Both the position numbers and the translations under genes were made by a program. Below are positions 24,579 to 37,086 of a stretch of 64,000 bases of DNA, in pieces. The stretch covers positions 1,798,001 through 1,862,000 of the forward strand of contig NZ_CP127382.2 in the NCBI RefSeq assembly GCF_003286645.3, in the 5' to 3' direction. Within the stretch, counting starts at the first letter, position 1. Every line of letters begins with the position of its first letter. The notes under the pieces were generated by a model. It worked only from the letters and a program-made list of their open reading frames with translations. It was not told the origin of the DNA and searched no databases. Source of the stretch: Aerococcus tenax. Lineage in GTDB: Bacteria; Bacillota; Bacilli; Lactobacillales; Aerococcaceae.

Positions 24579-26229
24579 TTGATTTTTCCTCCTTAGCTAG
24601 GAAATAATTTCTACAGAATAAGAGCAATAAAATGAATAGGGTCAGTAAAACAGAATATGCTTGAGCTGTATTGGTATCGCCACTAGTTTGTAAATTATAA
24701 ATGGTTAAGCCAATCGTTTTCGTATTGGCAGCAGCTAAGAGGGAGGATAAAGTTAATTCCGTCAATGCACTACTAAACATTAAAAAGGAACTCGATAATA
24801 GTTGCCCTTTCATCAAGGGTAAAATAATTTTTCTCCAAATTTGAGGCTGCTTTGAACCTGAAATCTGTGCCGATTGTTCCAAGTCAACAGGAATACTAGT
24901 GATAGCTGTGGATGAGCCGTTAAAAATAACCAAAAAGTAACGTGTGATATAAGCAATAAACAGAATCAATAAGCTGCCATAGACATTAGGAACATTACTC
25001 CAATAAAGAATCATGCTTAAAGCCAAAACGATCCCAGGCGTTGAATATGTGATTGACGCACCCAACTCCAATAAAGAGGTTGCTTTGGAATCGATCCTTG
25101 ATTTGTAATAAGTAGCAAAAATGCTTAGCATTAAGCAGACTAAAATAGCTAAAGTCGTTAAGATGAAGCTGTTCCAAAAGCCGTTATACATCGAGGGCGT
25201 TTGTAAAATAAAGGCATAATTATCCAAAGCCATATTAGAAACATCGAAAATACTTCTACTATAACCAACTTGTAAGGACGAAAAGAACATGGTCACCAAG
25301 GGCAGAATATTTAGTGTTAGTAAAATGATAAACATCATACCTTCGACCGTTCGTCTATATTTAGGAGTTAACTGAATACGGTCATTAGAACGAGCTCTCT
25401 CCGTATCAATGGCAACAGATTTTCTCAGCATATAAGCCCTAAAGGCCACTCCAGTAAAGGCAATCAATGACAAAATGATCGATAGAACAGCAGCCTCATT
25501 AAAGCTATGCGGTCCGAAACCAATCGCTTTTTCGTAAATATAGGTACTTAATACCGGAATCCCACTAGGCGTCCCCAAGGTAGAAACAATAGCAAAATTG
25601 TCAATAGCACTTAAAAAGGCTAAAATAATTCCGTTTGCTATCCCATACTTAGCGGAAGGCAAATTGATATTTTTAAGCGTTGATACAATGTTATATCCAG
25701 ATATACGAGAAGCCCATTCTTGTTCAATAGGAACTTTCTTTAAGATATCAATGACATTTAAATAAACAAGAGCTGCATTACTAAGTCCTAATATAAAAAT
25801 CATCCCTCCCATTGAATATAAATTGACCATGGGAAGCTTCAACTGAGTTAAGAGACTATTCATTGGACTATTGAAGGCAAAGACCGATGTCCAAGATAGC
25901 GTCATAATATAGCCCGGAATAACAAAGGGCAGAATGGTTAATAGCTCAAAAGCTTTTTTAAAACGAATGTTTGTATAGGCAACAATGATCGCCACCAATA
26001 ATCCAAAAATAAATGAAATACAAGTTGAACCAAGGCCTAATATTAAAGTGTTTTTAATGGCTTGAAATGTCCGGCTTGAATCGAAAATAAGCGCAAAATT
26101 TTCAAAACCAAGTCCAGCGGGCGTCTCAATCCCCTTAATTATTATGGTAAGTAAGGGGCAGATAAAAACGGTTAAGGCAATAAAGGAAAAGATTAATCGC
26201 CAAAATAATTGGGAATGTTGTTTTAGCAT
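24544..26229 (-). CDS. ABC transporter permease, fused FbpB type
   Basis: A permease of about 561 residues with two copies of the binding-protein-dependent membrane domain and about 12 membrane segments. Each half has an EAA-like loop (EQEWASRISGYNIVSTLKNI in the first; DLEQSAQISGSKQPQIWRKI in the second), as in FbpB/AfuB iron(III) permeases. I chose the ATG at 26229, after a possible hairpin at about 26255-26290; an upstream ATG at 26289 would add 20 charged residues ahead of the membrane segment. Confidence 0.9.
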   Translation of the reverse strand: MLKQHSQLFWRLIFSFIALTVFICPLLTIIIKGIETPAGLGFENFALIFDSSRTFQAIKNTLILGLGSTCISFIFGLLVAIIVAYTNIRFKKAFELLTILPFVIPGYIMTLSWTSVFAFNSPMNSLLTQLKLPMVNLYSMGGMIFILGLSNAALVYLNVIDILKKVPIEQEWASRISGYNIVSTLKNINLPSAKYGIANGIILAFLSAIDNFAIVSTLGTPSGIPVLSTYIYEKAIGFGPHSFNEAAVLSIILSLIAFTGVAFRAYMLRKSVAIDTERARSNDRIQLTPKYRRTVEGMMFIILLTLNILPLVTMFFSSLQVGYSRSIFDVSNMALDNYAFILQTPSMYNGFWNSFILTTLAILVCLMLSIFATYYKSRIDSKATSLLELGASITYSTPGIVLALSMILYWSNVPNVYGSLLILFIAYITRYFLVIFNGSSTAITSIPVDLEQSAQISGSKQPQIWRKIILPLMKGQLLSSSFLMFSSALTELTLSSLLAAANTKTIGLTIYNLQTSGDTNTAQAYSVLLTLFILLLLFCRNYFLAKEEKSIDGSNDNYSVK

Positions 26230-26311
26230 GATTTTCACTCTTTCATATAAAGAAAAGGCTAAAGACAAAACCTTCCTTAACCTTTTCATCTCTCTATTCA
26301 GTTAAAAATTC

Positions 26312-27364
26312 TTATTGACCGAATAATTCTGCAAATTTTTCCTTATCTGCATCACGTGTTTCCAATACTTGTTGAGAGTTATAGTCCATGGTTTTAATAT
26401 CAGAAACCCCTTTTAGCCCCTCAGGCGCTTGAACGCCTTCACGAACTGGCGTGTAACCAATTTCTGCAGTGACTTCTTGTCCTCTTTCTGAAAGAATAAA
26501 ATCAACAAAATGTTGGGCTAATTCTGCGTTTTTAGCCCCATTAATAATTCCAATCGGCTCGGTAACATAGAGGGCTCCCTCTTCTGGGTAAACAAATTCA
26601 ATAGGTGCCCCATCATTTTTAGCCCGAATAGCCATATAGTCAACTAACATTCCCATGCCTTGCTGGCCATTGAGTAGGGCATCGCGAACGGTACCATTAC
26701 CTTGCCCGACAAAGACATCGTTAGCTTTGAGGTCTTCATAGAAATCCCAACCTAGATTACCATCCTGGGTCAAAATCGATAAGTTGAGAGACGCAGCCCC
26801 TGAGTACAATGGACTTGGGATCATCGGCATGCCTTTATACTTCGTATCGGTCATACTTTTAAAGCCGTCAATTTCATTGGCATCAACCATATCCGTGTTC
26901 ACTGCCATACCAGTCACAATTAATTTGGTCCCCGCATACTTAAAATCAGGATGAACATAATCACTAGGAATCTTATCGAGCTCAGGAGATTCATAGGACT
27001 GAAGCAGGTCTTCATTGGCTAATTGGTCAAAGGTAAAACTATCCGAAACAAGCAATGCATCTGCTAAAACTTCGCCTGTCTCTTTTTCCGCCATAACTTT
27101 TGAAATAACTTCTTCGGTACCTGAACGGAATATATTTACTTTTATATCGGGATACTCTTTATTGAATGCTGCAACCAATTTATTGATGTCTTCTTCAGGT
27201 TGAGAAGTATAAAGAACAAACTCGCCAGAAGCTGAATTGCTTTCCCCAGCTTGGCCTGAGCTCGTTCCCGTGTTATTTGATACATTAGGTTGCTCAGCTG
27301 TAGAACAAGCGGAAAGAAAGATAAAAGTAAACAATAATAATAAGGGTTTGAACAACTTTTTCAT
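26312..27364 (-). CDS. ABC transporter substrate-binding lipoprotein, iron(III)/FbpA type
   Basis: A 350-residue binding lipoprotein. The signal peptide MKKLFKPLLLLFTFIFLSAC ends in a lipobox with Cys20, then a Ser/Gly/Asn-rich linker. The domain starts GEFVLYTSQPEEDINKLVAAF, typical of the FbpA/AfuA cluster, and continues through DALLVSDSFTFDQLANEDLL and the AELAQHFVDFILSERGQE end. The ATG at 27364 is set by GGAGG; a TTG further up overlaps it. Iron(III) is the default guess, but related proteins bind phosphonates or polyamines, and no siderophore or phosphonate gene is adjacent to decide. Confidence 0.9.
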   Translation of the reverse strand: MKKLFKPLLLLFTFIFLSACSTAEQPNVSNNTGTSSGQAGESNSASGEFVLYTSQPEEDINKLVAAFNKEYPDIKVNIFRSGTEEVISKVMAEKETGEVLADALLVSDSFTFDQLANEDLLQSYESPELDKIPSDYVHPDFKYAGTKLIVTGMAVNTDMVDANEIDGFKSMTDTKYKGMPMIPSPLYSGAASLNLSILTQDGNLGWDFYEDLKANDVFVGQGNGTVRDALLNGQQGMGMLVDYMAIRAKNDGAPIEFVYPEEGALYVTEPIGIINGAKNAELAQHFVDFILSERGQEVTAEIGYTPVREGVQAPEGLKGVSDIKTMDYNSQQVLETRDADKEKFAELFGQ

Positions 27365-27749
27365 TATACGAATCCTCCACAAATTAAAAATGCTACTGAT
27401 AAGTTTATTTGTCGACGTACTCTAAAATAACGCCAGTTATGTCTAGCTTGGCCTTAGATAATAATTATCAGTCGTATAGCTTATTTTCTTTTTACAGGAA
27501 TGCTTACTTACTGACACCAGAGTTCCTTTTTAACAAATTCATTGTAGCAATTTCATGTAAATTTAAGGTAAAAATACAATATAGTTTGCGTTAAGCCACC
27601 GAAAAATATGTAAAGAAATTCAAGTAAGATAATAAAATTTGTTCAATACAATCAAATAAACTATCCATAAATATATATTAGACAGATTTTTGTAAATTTT
27701 TCTTTATTGCTATGTCGCTAGGTATCACTTTGGGGATATTTTTGAAAAT
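27365..27749. other. Gene-free AT-rich stretch
   Basis: There are about 385 bases between the ABC binding-protein gene and the terminator of the cellobiose operon. It is AT-rich, with short open frames but no ribosome site in front of them. It should hold the ABC operon promoter; no convincing operator was seen. Confidence 0.5.
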
Positions 27750-27796
27750 AAAAAGCTCCTCTCAAGGTCAATTCACTATATACCTTAAGAGGAGCT
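27750..27796 (-). terminator. Terminator of the cellobiose-type PTS operon
   Basis: On the minus strand AGCTCCTCTTAAGGT and ACCTTGAGAGGAGCT pair across a short loop, followed by TTTTT. Confidence 0.88.
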
Positions 27797-27815
27797 GCCT
27801 ATATAATTTTATATC

Positions 27816-29180
27816 TTATTGCATTTCCTTCATTGCTTCTTGTTCTTGTAATAATAACTTCTTGTCATAGCTTCTAATAAATGGGTAATAGACTAAGAAT
27901 GCTACAGCAGCACAAGCTAATGCAAGGATACCGGCCTTAATATCGCCACCACTACCAATAAATGCTCCTAAACCAACAGGCGTTGGCCAAGCCATTTGAG
28001 CGATAACAGGACGAGCGAAGCCACTAGCAATTCCGATATAACCAACAGTCATTGACGCGATTGGAGCTAGGAACCATGGAATCATTAGGTCCACATTATA
28101 TAAGAATGGAATACCAAAGATTAAGGGTTCATTAATATTAAAGAGTGCTGGAACTGCAGACGCCTTGCCAATCGCACTTAATTGTTCTGATTTTGCCCGA
28201 GTTGCTAACCAGAAGCAAAGTACTAGGGTAGCACCCGATCCCCCAATAGTAACATAAGCATTATTAAATTCACCAGCAAATGGGATGGATGCGCCAGCAA
28301 CATTAGCGGTTAAGTTAGCGAATGTAATGGGTTGTAGGAAGGAAGTCACCAAGGTCGCCCCATGAATCCCAACAAACCATAATGCTTGCATAATAATATA
28401 AATAACAACTAGACCTAGCCAAGAATTGGCTAAATTAGTAATGAATCCAAAAGGAACTTCTAAAATTGTAAAGATATCGTAGCCCAAAGATAGTAATAAT
28501 GCATTAATCAATAACACAACAATAGCGATTGCAAAGGCAGGGATTAAAGCGGTAAATGAATTAGCCACCCCTGCAGGTACAGCTTCTGGGAGTTTAATGG
28601 TAATATTCTTTTTCACACAGAAACGATAGATCATCACAGCGATGGTAGCCATAATAATTCCTGTAAAGATCCCCACAGTCCCTAAACGACTTAAGCCATC
28701 GGCACCGACACTCCATCCATTAACAATTTGGACATCGGCTTCTGGGTCAATAAGGTGGACTAACTTAGTAACGCCACCTTCCATGACAAGGTTCGGAATG
28801 GTCATAAAGAAGGCGAAGGCTGAAAGTAAGCCACCGTTAATTGCTGAGAGGTCAAGATCTTCTTCATCAGCATAAATTTTAGTTAATTCATAACCTAATA
28901 GAATATTAAAGTATAATGCCAAAATTCCCATCGTTGCTTTATTAGCTAACATGTACAAATCGCTAAACTTGAAGAAAGTAGCTTCATAAAATCCTTGAAG
29001 GGAGGGAAAGGCTTGTGGGAGAACATTAATAACCAAAAACATTGACCCTACAATAGTAAAAGGAATGGTTCCCATCCCAGTATTGGTAATTGCCCGAACA
29101 AATTTATATTGAGAAAAAGTCCCTAAAGGCCCCAGTATATATTTATCCATCCAATTATTAATCTTATTATTTTCAGACAT
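27816..29180 (-). CDS. celB: PTS cellobiose/lactose-family EIIC
   Basis: A 454-residue sugar channel of the Lac family. The start NNKINNWMDKYILGPLGTFSQYKFVRAI, the multiple membrane segments and the PALFNINEPLIFGIPFLYN motif are typical of CelB/LicC. With CelA and CelC from the same operon it should import a beta-linked disaccharide as its 6-phosphate. The next operon upstream encodes two 6-phospho-beta-glucosidases. The gene lies two bases after a small membrane-protein gene. Confidence 0.94.
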   Translation of the reverse strand: MSENNKINNWMDKYILGPLGTFSQYKFVRAITNTGMGTIPFTIVGSMFLVINVLPQAFPSLQGFYEATFFKFSDLYMLANKATMGILALYFNILLGYELTKIYADEEDLDLSAINGGLLSAFAFFMTIPNLVMEGGVTKLVHLIDPEADVQIVNGWSVGADGLSRLGTVGIFTGIIMATIAVMIYRFCVKKNITIKLPEAVPAGVANSFTALIPAFAIAIVVLLINALLLSLGYDIFTILEVPFGFITNLANSWLGLVVIYIIMQALWFVGIHGATLVTSFLQPITFANLTANVAGASIPFAGEFNNAYVTIGGSGATLVLCFWLATRAKSEQLSAIGKASAVPALFNINEPLIFGIPFLYNVDLMIPWFLAPIASMTVGYIGIASGFARPVIAQMAWPTPVGLGAFIGSGGDIKAGILALACAAVAFLVYYPFIRSYDKKLLLQEQEAMKEMQ

Positions 29181-29182
29181 AT

Positions 29183-29695
29183 CTACTCACTCATTTCTTT
29201 TAATATTGACTCATATTTTAATGCGGATAAATACCATTTATCTTTTTTCCTTCTAACCGTAGCGAGTTGATTTAAATTCCAAACGCATAACACAATACCA
29301 AATAAAAGTATCCCTAAAACAATCACTCTTCCCGATTCTACATTACTTAAAAAAGGGAAAAATATCTTGATATCATTCATTATTAAAATCGGTAGTGAGA
29401 TGATAAGATTGACTACTATTTGGCTGATAAAATACAATTGCGTCATAGGAAATTTCACCATGCTGTCTACAGAATGATGGCTGCTTTTAATAATTTCAAA
29501 CATAGCAAGTATTGAAGCAATCATTAACAAAAGAGGAATCAATAAAAATAGATTCTTAGTTAAGATCAAAGGAATCAACCAATTTAAGTTAACGAAGAAA
29601 AAGATTGGTAAAGAATAACGCGCTAGAAATAAACGCCTGTTTTTCATATTTCGGGTAGCCATTTTGTATTCACTAATCTTTTTATTCATTGCCAT
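29183..29695 (-). CDS. Uncharacterised membrane protein within the cellobiose PTS operon
   Basis: A 170-residue protein with about four hydrophobic segments (roughly 25-42, 48-68, 85-105 and 120-140) and basic ends (KNRRLFLARY; TVRRKKDKWYLSALKY). I recognise no family. It lies between EIIA and EIIC genes with a one-base stop/start overlap (TGATG) on one side and two bases on the other, so it is made with the transporter. It could be an accessory, stability or regulatory partner of the PTS; this is inference from position alone. Confidence 0.8.
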   Translation of the reverse strand: MAMNKKISEYKMATRNMKNRRLFLARYSLPIFFFVNLNWLIPLILTKNLFLLIPLLLMIASILAMFEIIKSSHHSVDSMVKFPMTQLYFISQIVVNLIISLPILIMNDIKIFFPFLSNVESGRVIVLGILLFGIVLCVWNLNQLATVRRKKDKWYLSALKYESILKEMSE

Positions 29696-30027
29696 CACTT
29701 GCCTTCAATTAGGTTTGCAAAACGTTCATACATCCGTAAAAATTCATTTGCCATTTCTTGCAGGGTCATTGTGGTCATCAAATGATCTTGTGCATGAACT
29801 AGGATAACTTCCATTTTTACATCTTCCCCTGAAGCATATTGTTGCAAGAGTTCAGTTTGGGCATTGTGAGCCTTATTGAGATTATCGGTTGCGTCTTCTA
29901 ATTTTTGTTTGGCGTCTTCAAAATTGCTGTCATACATTGCATCTAAGGCTTCATGAACCAGCGCTCGAGCATCGCCTGAATGCAAAATGATTTGAAACGC
30001 AACTTCTGTGATTTTATCCTTATCCAT
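29695..30027 (-). CDS. celC: PTS cellobiose/lactose-family EIIA
   Basis: A 110-residue all-helical EIIA. The phosphorylated His78 lies in VILVHAQDHLM, with His82 next to it. QIILHSGDARALVHEALDAMYDSNFEDA and the length fit CelC/LicA. It takes phosphate from HPr and passes it to CelA. AGAGG precedes the ATG; it follows celA by 15 bases. Confidence 0.95.
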   Translation of the reverse strand: MDKDKITEVAFQIILHSGDARALVHEALDAMYDSNFEDAKQKLEDATDNLNKAHNAQTELLQQYASGEDVKMEVILVHAQDHLMTTMTLQEMANEFLRMYERFANLIEGK

Positions 30028-30042
30028 ATAATTACCTCTTTA

Positions 30043-30357
30043 TTACAATGACTCTTCAACGATTCCTGCTAATTTTTGTGTAGCTGTTGGAATTGGAACA
30101 TAAGTTTGCGGTGGAATATTAATAATTGGTTTATCTTTCTTATCAGCCTCACCCTTCAAATTTTTGAATTGCATTTTTGCTTGTGGGCTTACCATATAAA
30201 GATCATAAGCATCTTTTTGAATCAAACTTGGCCCTTTAGAAATTGTTGTTGCCTCAACCTCAATTTCTTTGCCGTTTTCACTAAAATAATCCGTTAATTT
30301 TTTGGCAATCATCGATGATGACATACCTGCTGCACAAATAATCAAAGCCTTTTTCAT
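30043..30357 (-). CDS. celA: PTS cellobiose-family EIIB
   Basis: A 104-residue EIIB. The phosphocysteine is Cys8 in LIICAAGMSSSMIAKKL, the standard CelA/LicB motif. A short alpha/beta fold with DLYMVSPQAKMQF follows. It is the first structural gene after the PRD regulator, 17 bases away, with AAAGGTG upstream. Confidence 0.95.
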   Translation of the reverse strand: MKKALIICAAGMSSSMIAKKLTDYFSENGKEIEVEATTISKGPSLIQKDAYDLYMVSPQAKMQFKNLKGEADKKDKPIINIPPQTYVPIPTATQKLAGIVEESL

Positions 30358-30374
30358 AATATAAACACCTTTCT

Positions 30375-32369
30375 TTAATTTAATTTATTTTTTAACCACT
30401 TAATAAAGTTATCAAAATTGCTGATATGATTTTGATCAATTTCAGATGCTAATTCCCTATCTTCTAATAAAGGAAGTAACAGACGACTCAAGGAATCAAT
30501 ATTACCCTGGTTCATTTTACCGGGAGATAATAGAAAAACTAGCTTGATTGCTGGATGGTCATTGTCCCAATATATCCCCTTTTGACAGACTGCAACTCCT
30601 ATGTGAGTCTCTTTACTGACTGCATTTATCGGATGGGGTACTGCGACCACTTTAGAAAAAGCGACACTACCAAATTTTTCTCGATAAGTTAATTGATCAA
30701 TCATTTTTTCTTTCTCAAAATCTGGCTCGACCTGCTGGATTTTATCCAACAAATTTCCAACGACAGTTTCCTTGGAAATTTCTCTTTGATAATAAGTAAA
30801 TAAATCACGCTTTAAATAAGTAAACAACAAGGAAGTATGGGATAAAGAGTTCCAAATGTCATCATTATTATTGAAATGACTTTTGCTTTTCTCCCTTTTA
30901 ATACATTTCAAATTGTGATCAATTTTTTCTTTATCGACGTCACTTAATAAAATCGATACATTGACCACTGGAACATTAAATATAATGCCTGATAAATCGA
31001 TAGCAGAAATAATAATGTCTACATCCTTTAATGAATCATTATTAATTTCAAAATAGCCTATTGTATCCTTAACGTGCATATAATTGCCATACTCATTGAT
31101 CAGTCGCTGCTTTAACATTTCAGCACTACCTATCCCTGAAGCGCACACCACCAATGCATTAATCTGCAGACTTCTCTTTGAACGTTCCTTTGCCGCTAAG
31201 AAGTGTAAGGCAATGAAAGCAATCTCATCTTCAGACAAAACTAAGTGCTGCCATTTATCAATGGAATGTAGCGATTCCTTAATTTCCAAAAATAAACTTG
31301 TATCTTCATTTTTTATTTCATTGAGTAAGGGATTTTTAAAGACATGCTTTTTTTCAATACGATTTAACATTCCTTCCATATGACTCATCAAACTATTTTT
31401 TAGCACTGAATCACGATAAAAAGGAAAATCGGTTTTCTGAGAAACTCTTTCAATCAAATCTTGAATAATTTTTGCTAAAGTATCAGGGTGAGCTAACAGA
31501 TCTTTGACCATCCCCTCTTGACTAGTAGTATCCCCTAAAGCAATAGAAATATACTCAATTTCAACCTTTGGCAAAGAAATATTTAATTCGTTTTCTAAAC
31601 GATTGACAATGTTGGTGGCAATATTAGCCTTAAAGGGATAAGAACTGATATTTTCTTCTTCAACTGAATAGCCCATTTCTAGTCGTTTTATAGCCAAGGC
31701 AATGTGAAGGAATAGATTATAAAGAACATAATCTTGAAGTTCGGCGTTCTCTTTTTGAACCTCTTCAATAATTATGGTTATTATCTTTTCTGTCGGGATC
31801 CCCTCTAATAATGAACTATATAGAGGAAAAGCCTCTGTAAAGGCATCAATATTACTGATAAAGAAGTAATTAATAATAAACTTCCGTTTGTTTTCTTCTT
31901 TTCCGGTAATATAGATTCCTTTTTGCTGTTGATTATGTAAACAAAGTTGATAGTTCGAAAGTTTCTCTTTAATTTTTGATAAATCATTCTGCAAGGTAGA
32001 CTCTGAAATAGATAATTCAGACAAGAGAGAATCAAATGCAAACTTTCTATTATTAAGCAATAAACCTTTTAATATAAAATGTTGTCGATCATTTGCTGTA
32101 TTAATTTTCTTTTGAGAAATTTCCGTTTGAAAATATTGATTAAACAATCTTTTATTATTGAACTGTAAATAATAGCCTTTCCCGCGCTTGGATTTAATTT
32201 CTGCCCCATAATCTTCAAGAGACCCTTTTAAAGATTTAATGGTATTCCTAATTGTGCGATCGCTCACATTAAGAAATCCAGCTATCTCTTGGGCAGTAAT
32301 ATAGTCTCCAGACTGCTTCATCAGGATTCGAACAATATCTATTGATCTTTGATCTAACATACGCTTCAT
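30375..32369 (-). CDS. PRD transcriptional regulator of the cellobiose-type PTS (LicR type)
   Basis: A 664-residue BglG-like activator. HTH domains (ITAQEIAGFLNVSDRTIRNT near residues 20-40, and SISESTLQNDLSKI near 120) are followed by two PRDs (about 185-400), an EIIB-like domain (LVVCASGIGSAEMLKQRL) and an EIIA-like domain (KVVAVPHPIN). It is upstream of and in line with celA-celC-x-celB, so it likely activates that operon when its substrate PTS is dephosphorylated. A cre-like box lies just upstream. Confidence 0.92.
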   Translation of the reverse strand: MKRMLDQRSIDIVRILMKQSGDYITAQEIAGFLNVSDRTIRNTIKSLKGSLEDYGAEIKSKRGKGYYLQFNNKRLFNQYFQTEISQKKINTANDRQHFILKGLLLNNRKFAFDSLLSELSISESTLQNDLSKIKEKLSNYQLCLHNQQQKGIYITGKEENKRKFIINYFFISNIDAFTEAFPLYSSLLEGIPTEKIITIIIEEVQKENAELQDYVLYNLFLHIALAIKRLEMGYSVEEENISSYPFKANIATNIVNRLENELNISLPKVEIEYISIALGDTTSQEGMVKDLLAHPDTLAKIIQDLIERVSQKTDFPFYRDSVLKNSLMSHMEGMLNRIEKKHVFKNPLLNEIKNEDTSLFLEIKESLHSIDKWQHLVLSEDEIAFIALHFLAAKERSKRSLQINALVVCASGIGSAEMLKQRLINEYGNYMHVKDTIGYFEINNDSLKDVDIIISAIDLSGIIFNVPVVNVSILLSDVDKEKIDHNLKCIKREKSKSHFNNNDDIWNSLSHTSLLFTYLKRDLFTYYQREISKETVVGNLLDKIQQVEPDFEKEKMIDQLTYREKFGSVAFSKVVAVPHPINAVSKETHIGVAVCQKGIYWDNDHPAIKLVFLLSPGKMNQGNIDSLSRLLLPLLEDRELASEIDQNHISNFDNFIKWLKNKLN

Positions 32370-32410
32370 CTTTCATAGGTATTTCATTCAATCAACAAGT
32401 ATAATATATA

Positions 32411-32425
32411 TAAAACGCTTACAAT
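32411..32425. promoter_or_regulatory. cre-like box upstream of the cellobiose operon
   Basis: TTGTAAGCGTTTTA on the minus strand is a near-consensus CcpA site about 45 bases before the regulator start. Confidence 0.65.
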
Positions 32426-32469
32426 ATTAAAGCTAAACTTTTTCCGTTGAACAACGGAAAAATGATCAT

Positions 32470-32497
32470 AAAAAAAGACCTGCTTTGTGCAGGTCCT
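32470..32497 (-). terminator. Terminator of the beta-glucosidase operon
   Basis: GGACCTGC and GCAGGTC pair around ACAAA on the minus strand and are followed by TTTTTTT. Confidence 0.88.
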
Positions 32498-32510
32498 CTC
32501 AATTTATAAC

Positions 32511-33098
32511 TTATACAACATTGATGCTTTTTATAAGGCTAAAATCTTCACTGTCTTCATCATAGCTATATTCTAGGATACAGCAATTTGAAAAATGAGG
32601 GCGTTGATCAGTCTGCTTACGCCATTTTAAATAGAACGCATACATGGCGCCACCATGACTCACACATAGGACCTTTTCTTCTTGTCCGGCTGTGTCCATG
32701 ACTTCGGTAATAGTCTCGGTCATTCGCTCAGCTACCTGGTCTACAGATTCTCCGCCGTAGTCCAAGAAATAATCTCCATAGGATTCTTCTCCTTCTTTAT
32801 GCGGAGGATTCAAGTATTCTGAGGCTCCTTCATATAGCCCAAAATTCCATTCCTTTAAACCTTTTTTTCTAATATAGTTTGTTTGGGGAACAACTATCTC
32901 GGTAGTATCGCAAGCGCGCTCTTGCGTGGAAGAATAGACTGCTTGAAAATCGATACCTTCTTCTTGAAAATAGTCATAGACTTTTTGGGCTTGTTCCCTA
33001 CCTAGATCAGTTAGAGGAGAATCGCAGGCTCCTTGAATTCGATTAAGTTGATTAAAAAGTGTTTGACCATGGCGCATTAGATATAATTTTTTTACCAT
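32511..33098 (-). CDS. Histidine phosphatase (phosphoglycerate mutase-like)
   Basis: A 195-residue protein of the histidine phosphatase superfamily. The RHG motif LMRHGQTLFN carries the phospho-acceptor His10; IQGACDSPLTDLGREQA, SSTQERACDT and the second His in CVSHGGAMYAF complete the active site. It is more like GpmB/PhoE-type phosphatases than glycolytic mutases. AAAGGAGG precedes the ATG. It is the last gene of the beta-glucosidase operon, so it may act on a sugar phosphate. Confidence 0.9.
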   Translation of the reverse strand: MVKKLYLMRHGQTLFNQLNRIQGACDSPLTDLGREQAQKVYDYFQEEGIDFQAVYSSTQERACDTTEIVVPQTNYIRKKGLKEWNFGLYEGASEYLNPPHKEGEESYGDYFLDYGGESVDQVAERMTETITEVMDTAGQEEKVLCVSHGGAMYAFYLKWRKQTDQRPHFSNCCILEYSYDEDSEDFSLIKSINVV

Positions 33099-33129
33099 GT
33101 CTAGCCTCCTTTGCCCTTAAAGTGACGAC

Positions 33130-34581
<1,452 letters not shown>

Positions 34582-34588
34582 TTACTTT

Positions 34589-35428
34589 CTATATCAGATC
34601 ATAATGAGCAAAAGCCTTATAAAGGCCATCCTTATCGACATCATCTGTAATATAATCGGCGACAGCCTTTGTCGACTCTCCGGCATTACCCATAGCAATT
34701 CCAGTCCCACAATATAACAACATATCATTATCTACCCGAGCGTCTCCAAAGGCATAGCTATCTTCTGAAGAAGCGCCTACAAAGCCTAATATATAAGCAA
34801 TTGCATCACTCTTTTTAATATTTTTAAGCGCAATATCTCCGAATAAGGCCTCCTCATTGTGGCCACCCCAGGTATTGACTGCAAAATCAGCGAATTCTTC
34901 TTTAGCATCCAGGTAGTCCTGATAGTCTTCTAAAATAAATGAAATTTTATTAACGTCATCGCGATATAAGTTTTGATCAAATAGCATTTCTGGAAAAACG
35001 GACTCCACTGAAATATCAGACAAGTCTTTCTGCCCCTTATAAGCGCCATAACTTATCATGGTAGACTTTCCACGTTCGCGAAAATTTTCGCTGCCATAAA
35101 GTCCACTGTTGGATTCCAAATAAAATTCTAGGCCTCTATTTTTGAGCCAATCAACAATTCTTTTCTCTTGTTCTGCACTTAAACTATGATGGTAGATTTC
35201 CTTCCCAGCTATTTCCGCATAAGCGCCATTTGCTCCTATATAGCCATCAAAGCCTATCGCTAGAATATCGTCGTACATTTCTGCCTTACTTCGACCAGTC
35301 ACTGGAAAAACTTTATTTCCCTTTTTTTGGCTAGCATGAATGGCTTGAACAGCCGATTCTGGCAGCTCATTCTTATAGGTTAATAAGGTTCCATCAACAT
35401 CGATGAAGATATATTTGGCTTCCATCAT
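34589..35428 (-). CDS. Cof-type HAD phosphatase
   Basis: A 279-residue HAD-IIB phosphatase. Motif I is FIDVDGTLLTY, motif II is PVTGRSKAEMYD and motif IV is FGDARVDNDML; the large C2 cap lies between. The ATG at 35428 is chosen since AAAGGA sits upstream; an ATG at 35443 precedes that site. Placed between two GH1 genes, it probably trims a sugar phosphate and so prevents phosphosugar stress. The same kind of gene ends the alpha-glucoside block at 54590. Confidence 0.9.
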   Translation of the reverse strand: MMEAKYIFIDVDGTLLTYKNELPESAVQAIHASQKKGNKVFPVTGRSKAEMYDDILAIGFDGYIGANGAYAEIAGKEIYHHSLSAEQEKRIVDWLKNRGLEFYLESNSGLYGSENFRERGKSTMISYGAYKGQKDLSDISVESVFPEMLFDQNLYRDDVNKISFILEDYQDYLDAKEEFADFAVNTWGGHNEEALFGDIALKNIKKSDAIAYILGFVGASSEDSYAFGDARVDNDMLLYCGTGIAMGNAGESTKAVADYITDDVDKDGLYKAFAHYDLI

Positions 35429-35466
35429 TCTAGTTCCTTTCATAGACGATTATCTTTCACTATTAA

Positions 35467-36951
<1,485 letters not shown>

Positions 36952-37032
36952 TTACTAAAAATAGCATTTAAAAAGTCGCTTTCAAATTGAATAGTTATTT
37001 CGTACACAAATGAACATTTATTTCCTCCTGTT

Positions 37033-37053
37033 TTTGTGTATAATAAACACAAA
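37033..37053. promoter_or_regulatory. Promoter with palindromic operator for the RpiR regulator
   Basis: TTTGTGTATAATAAACACAAA is an almost perfect palindrome overlapping a TATAAT box upstream of the rpiR-like gene. A related half-site ACACAAA lies near 37003 and TTTGTG near 37065. RpiR autoregulation and control of the divergent GH1 operon are inferred. Confidence 0.6.
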
Positions 37054-37086
37054 TAATTATTTAATTTGTGCGCAAAGGGGATTGAG

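Noticed and set aside
36971..36984. cre-like box before the GH1 gene at 35467
   Set aside because: TGAAAGCGACTTTT matches only one half of the consensus.
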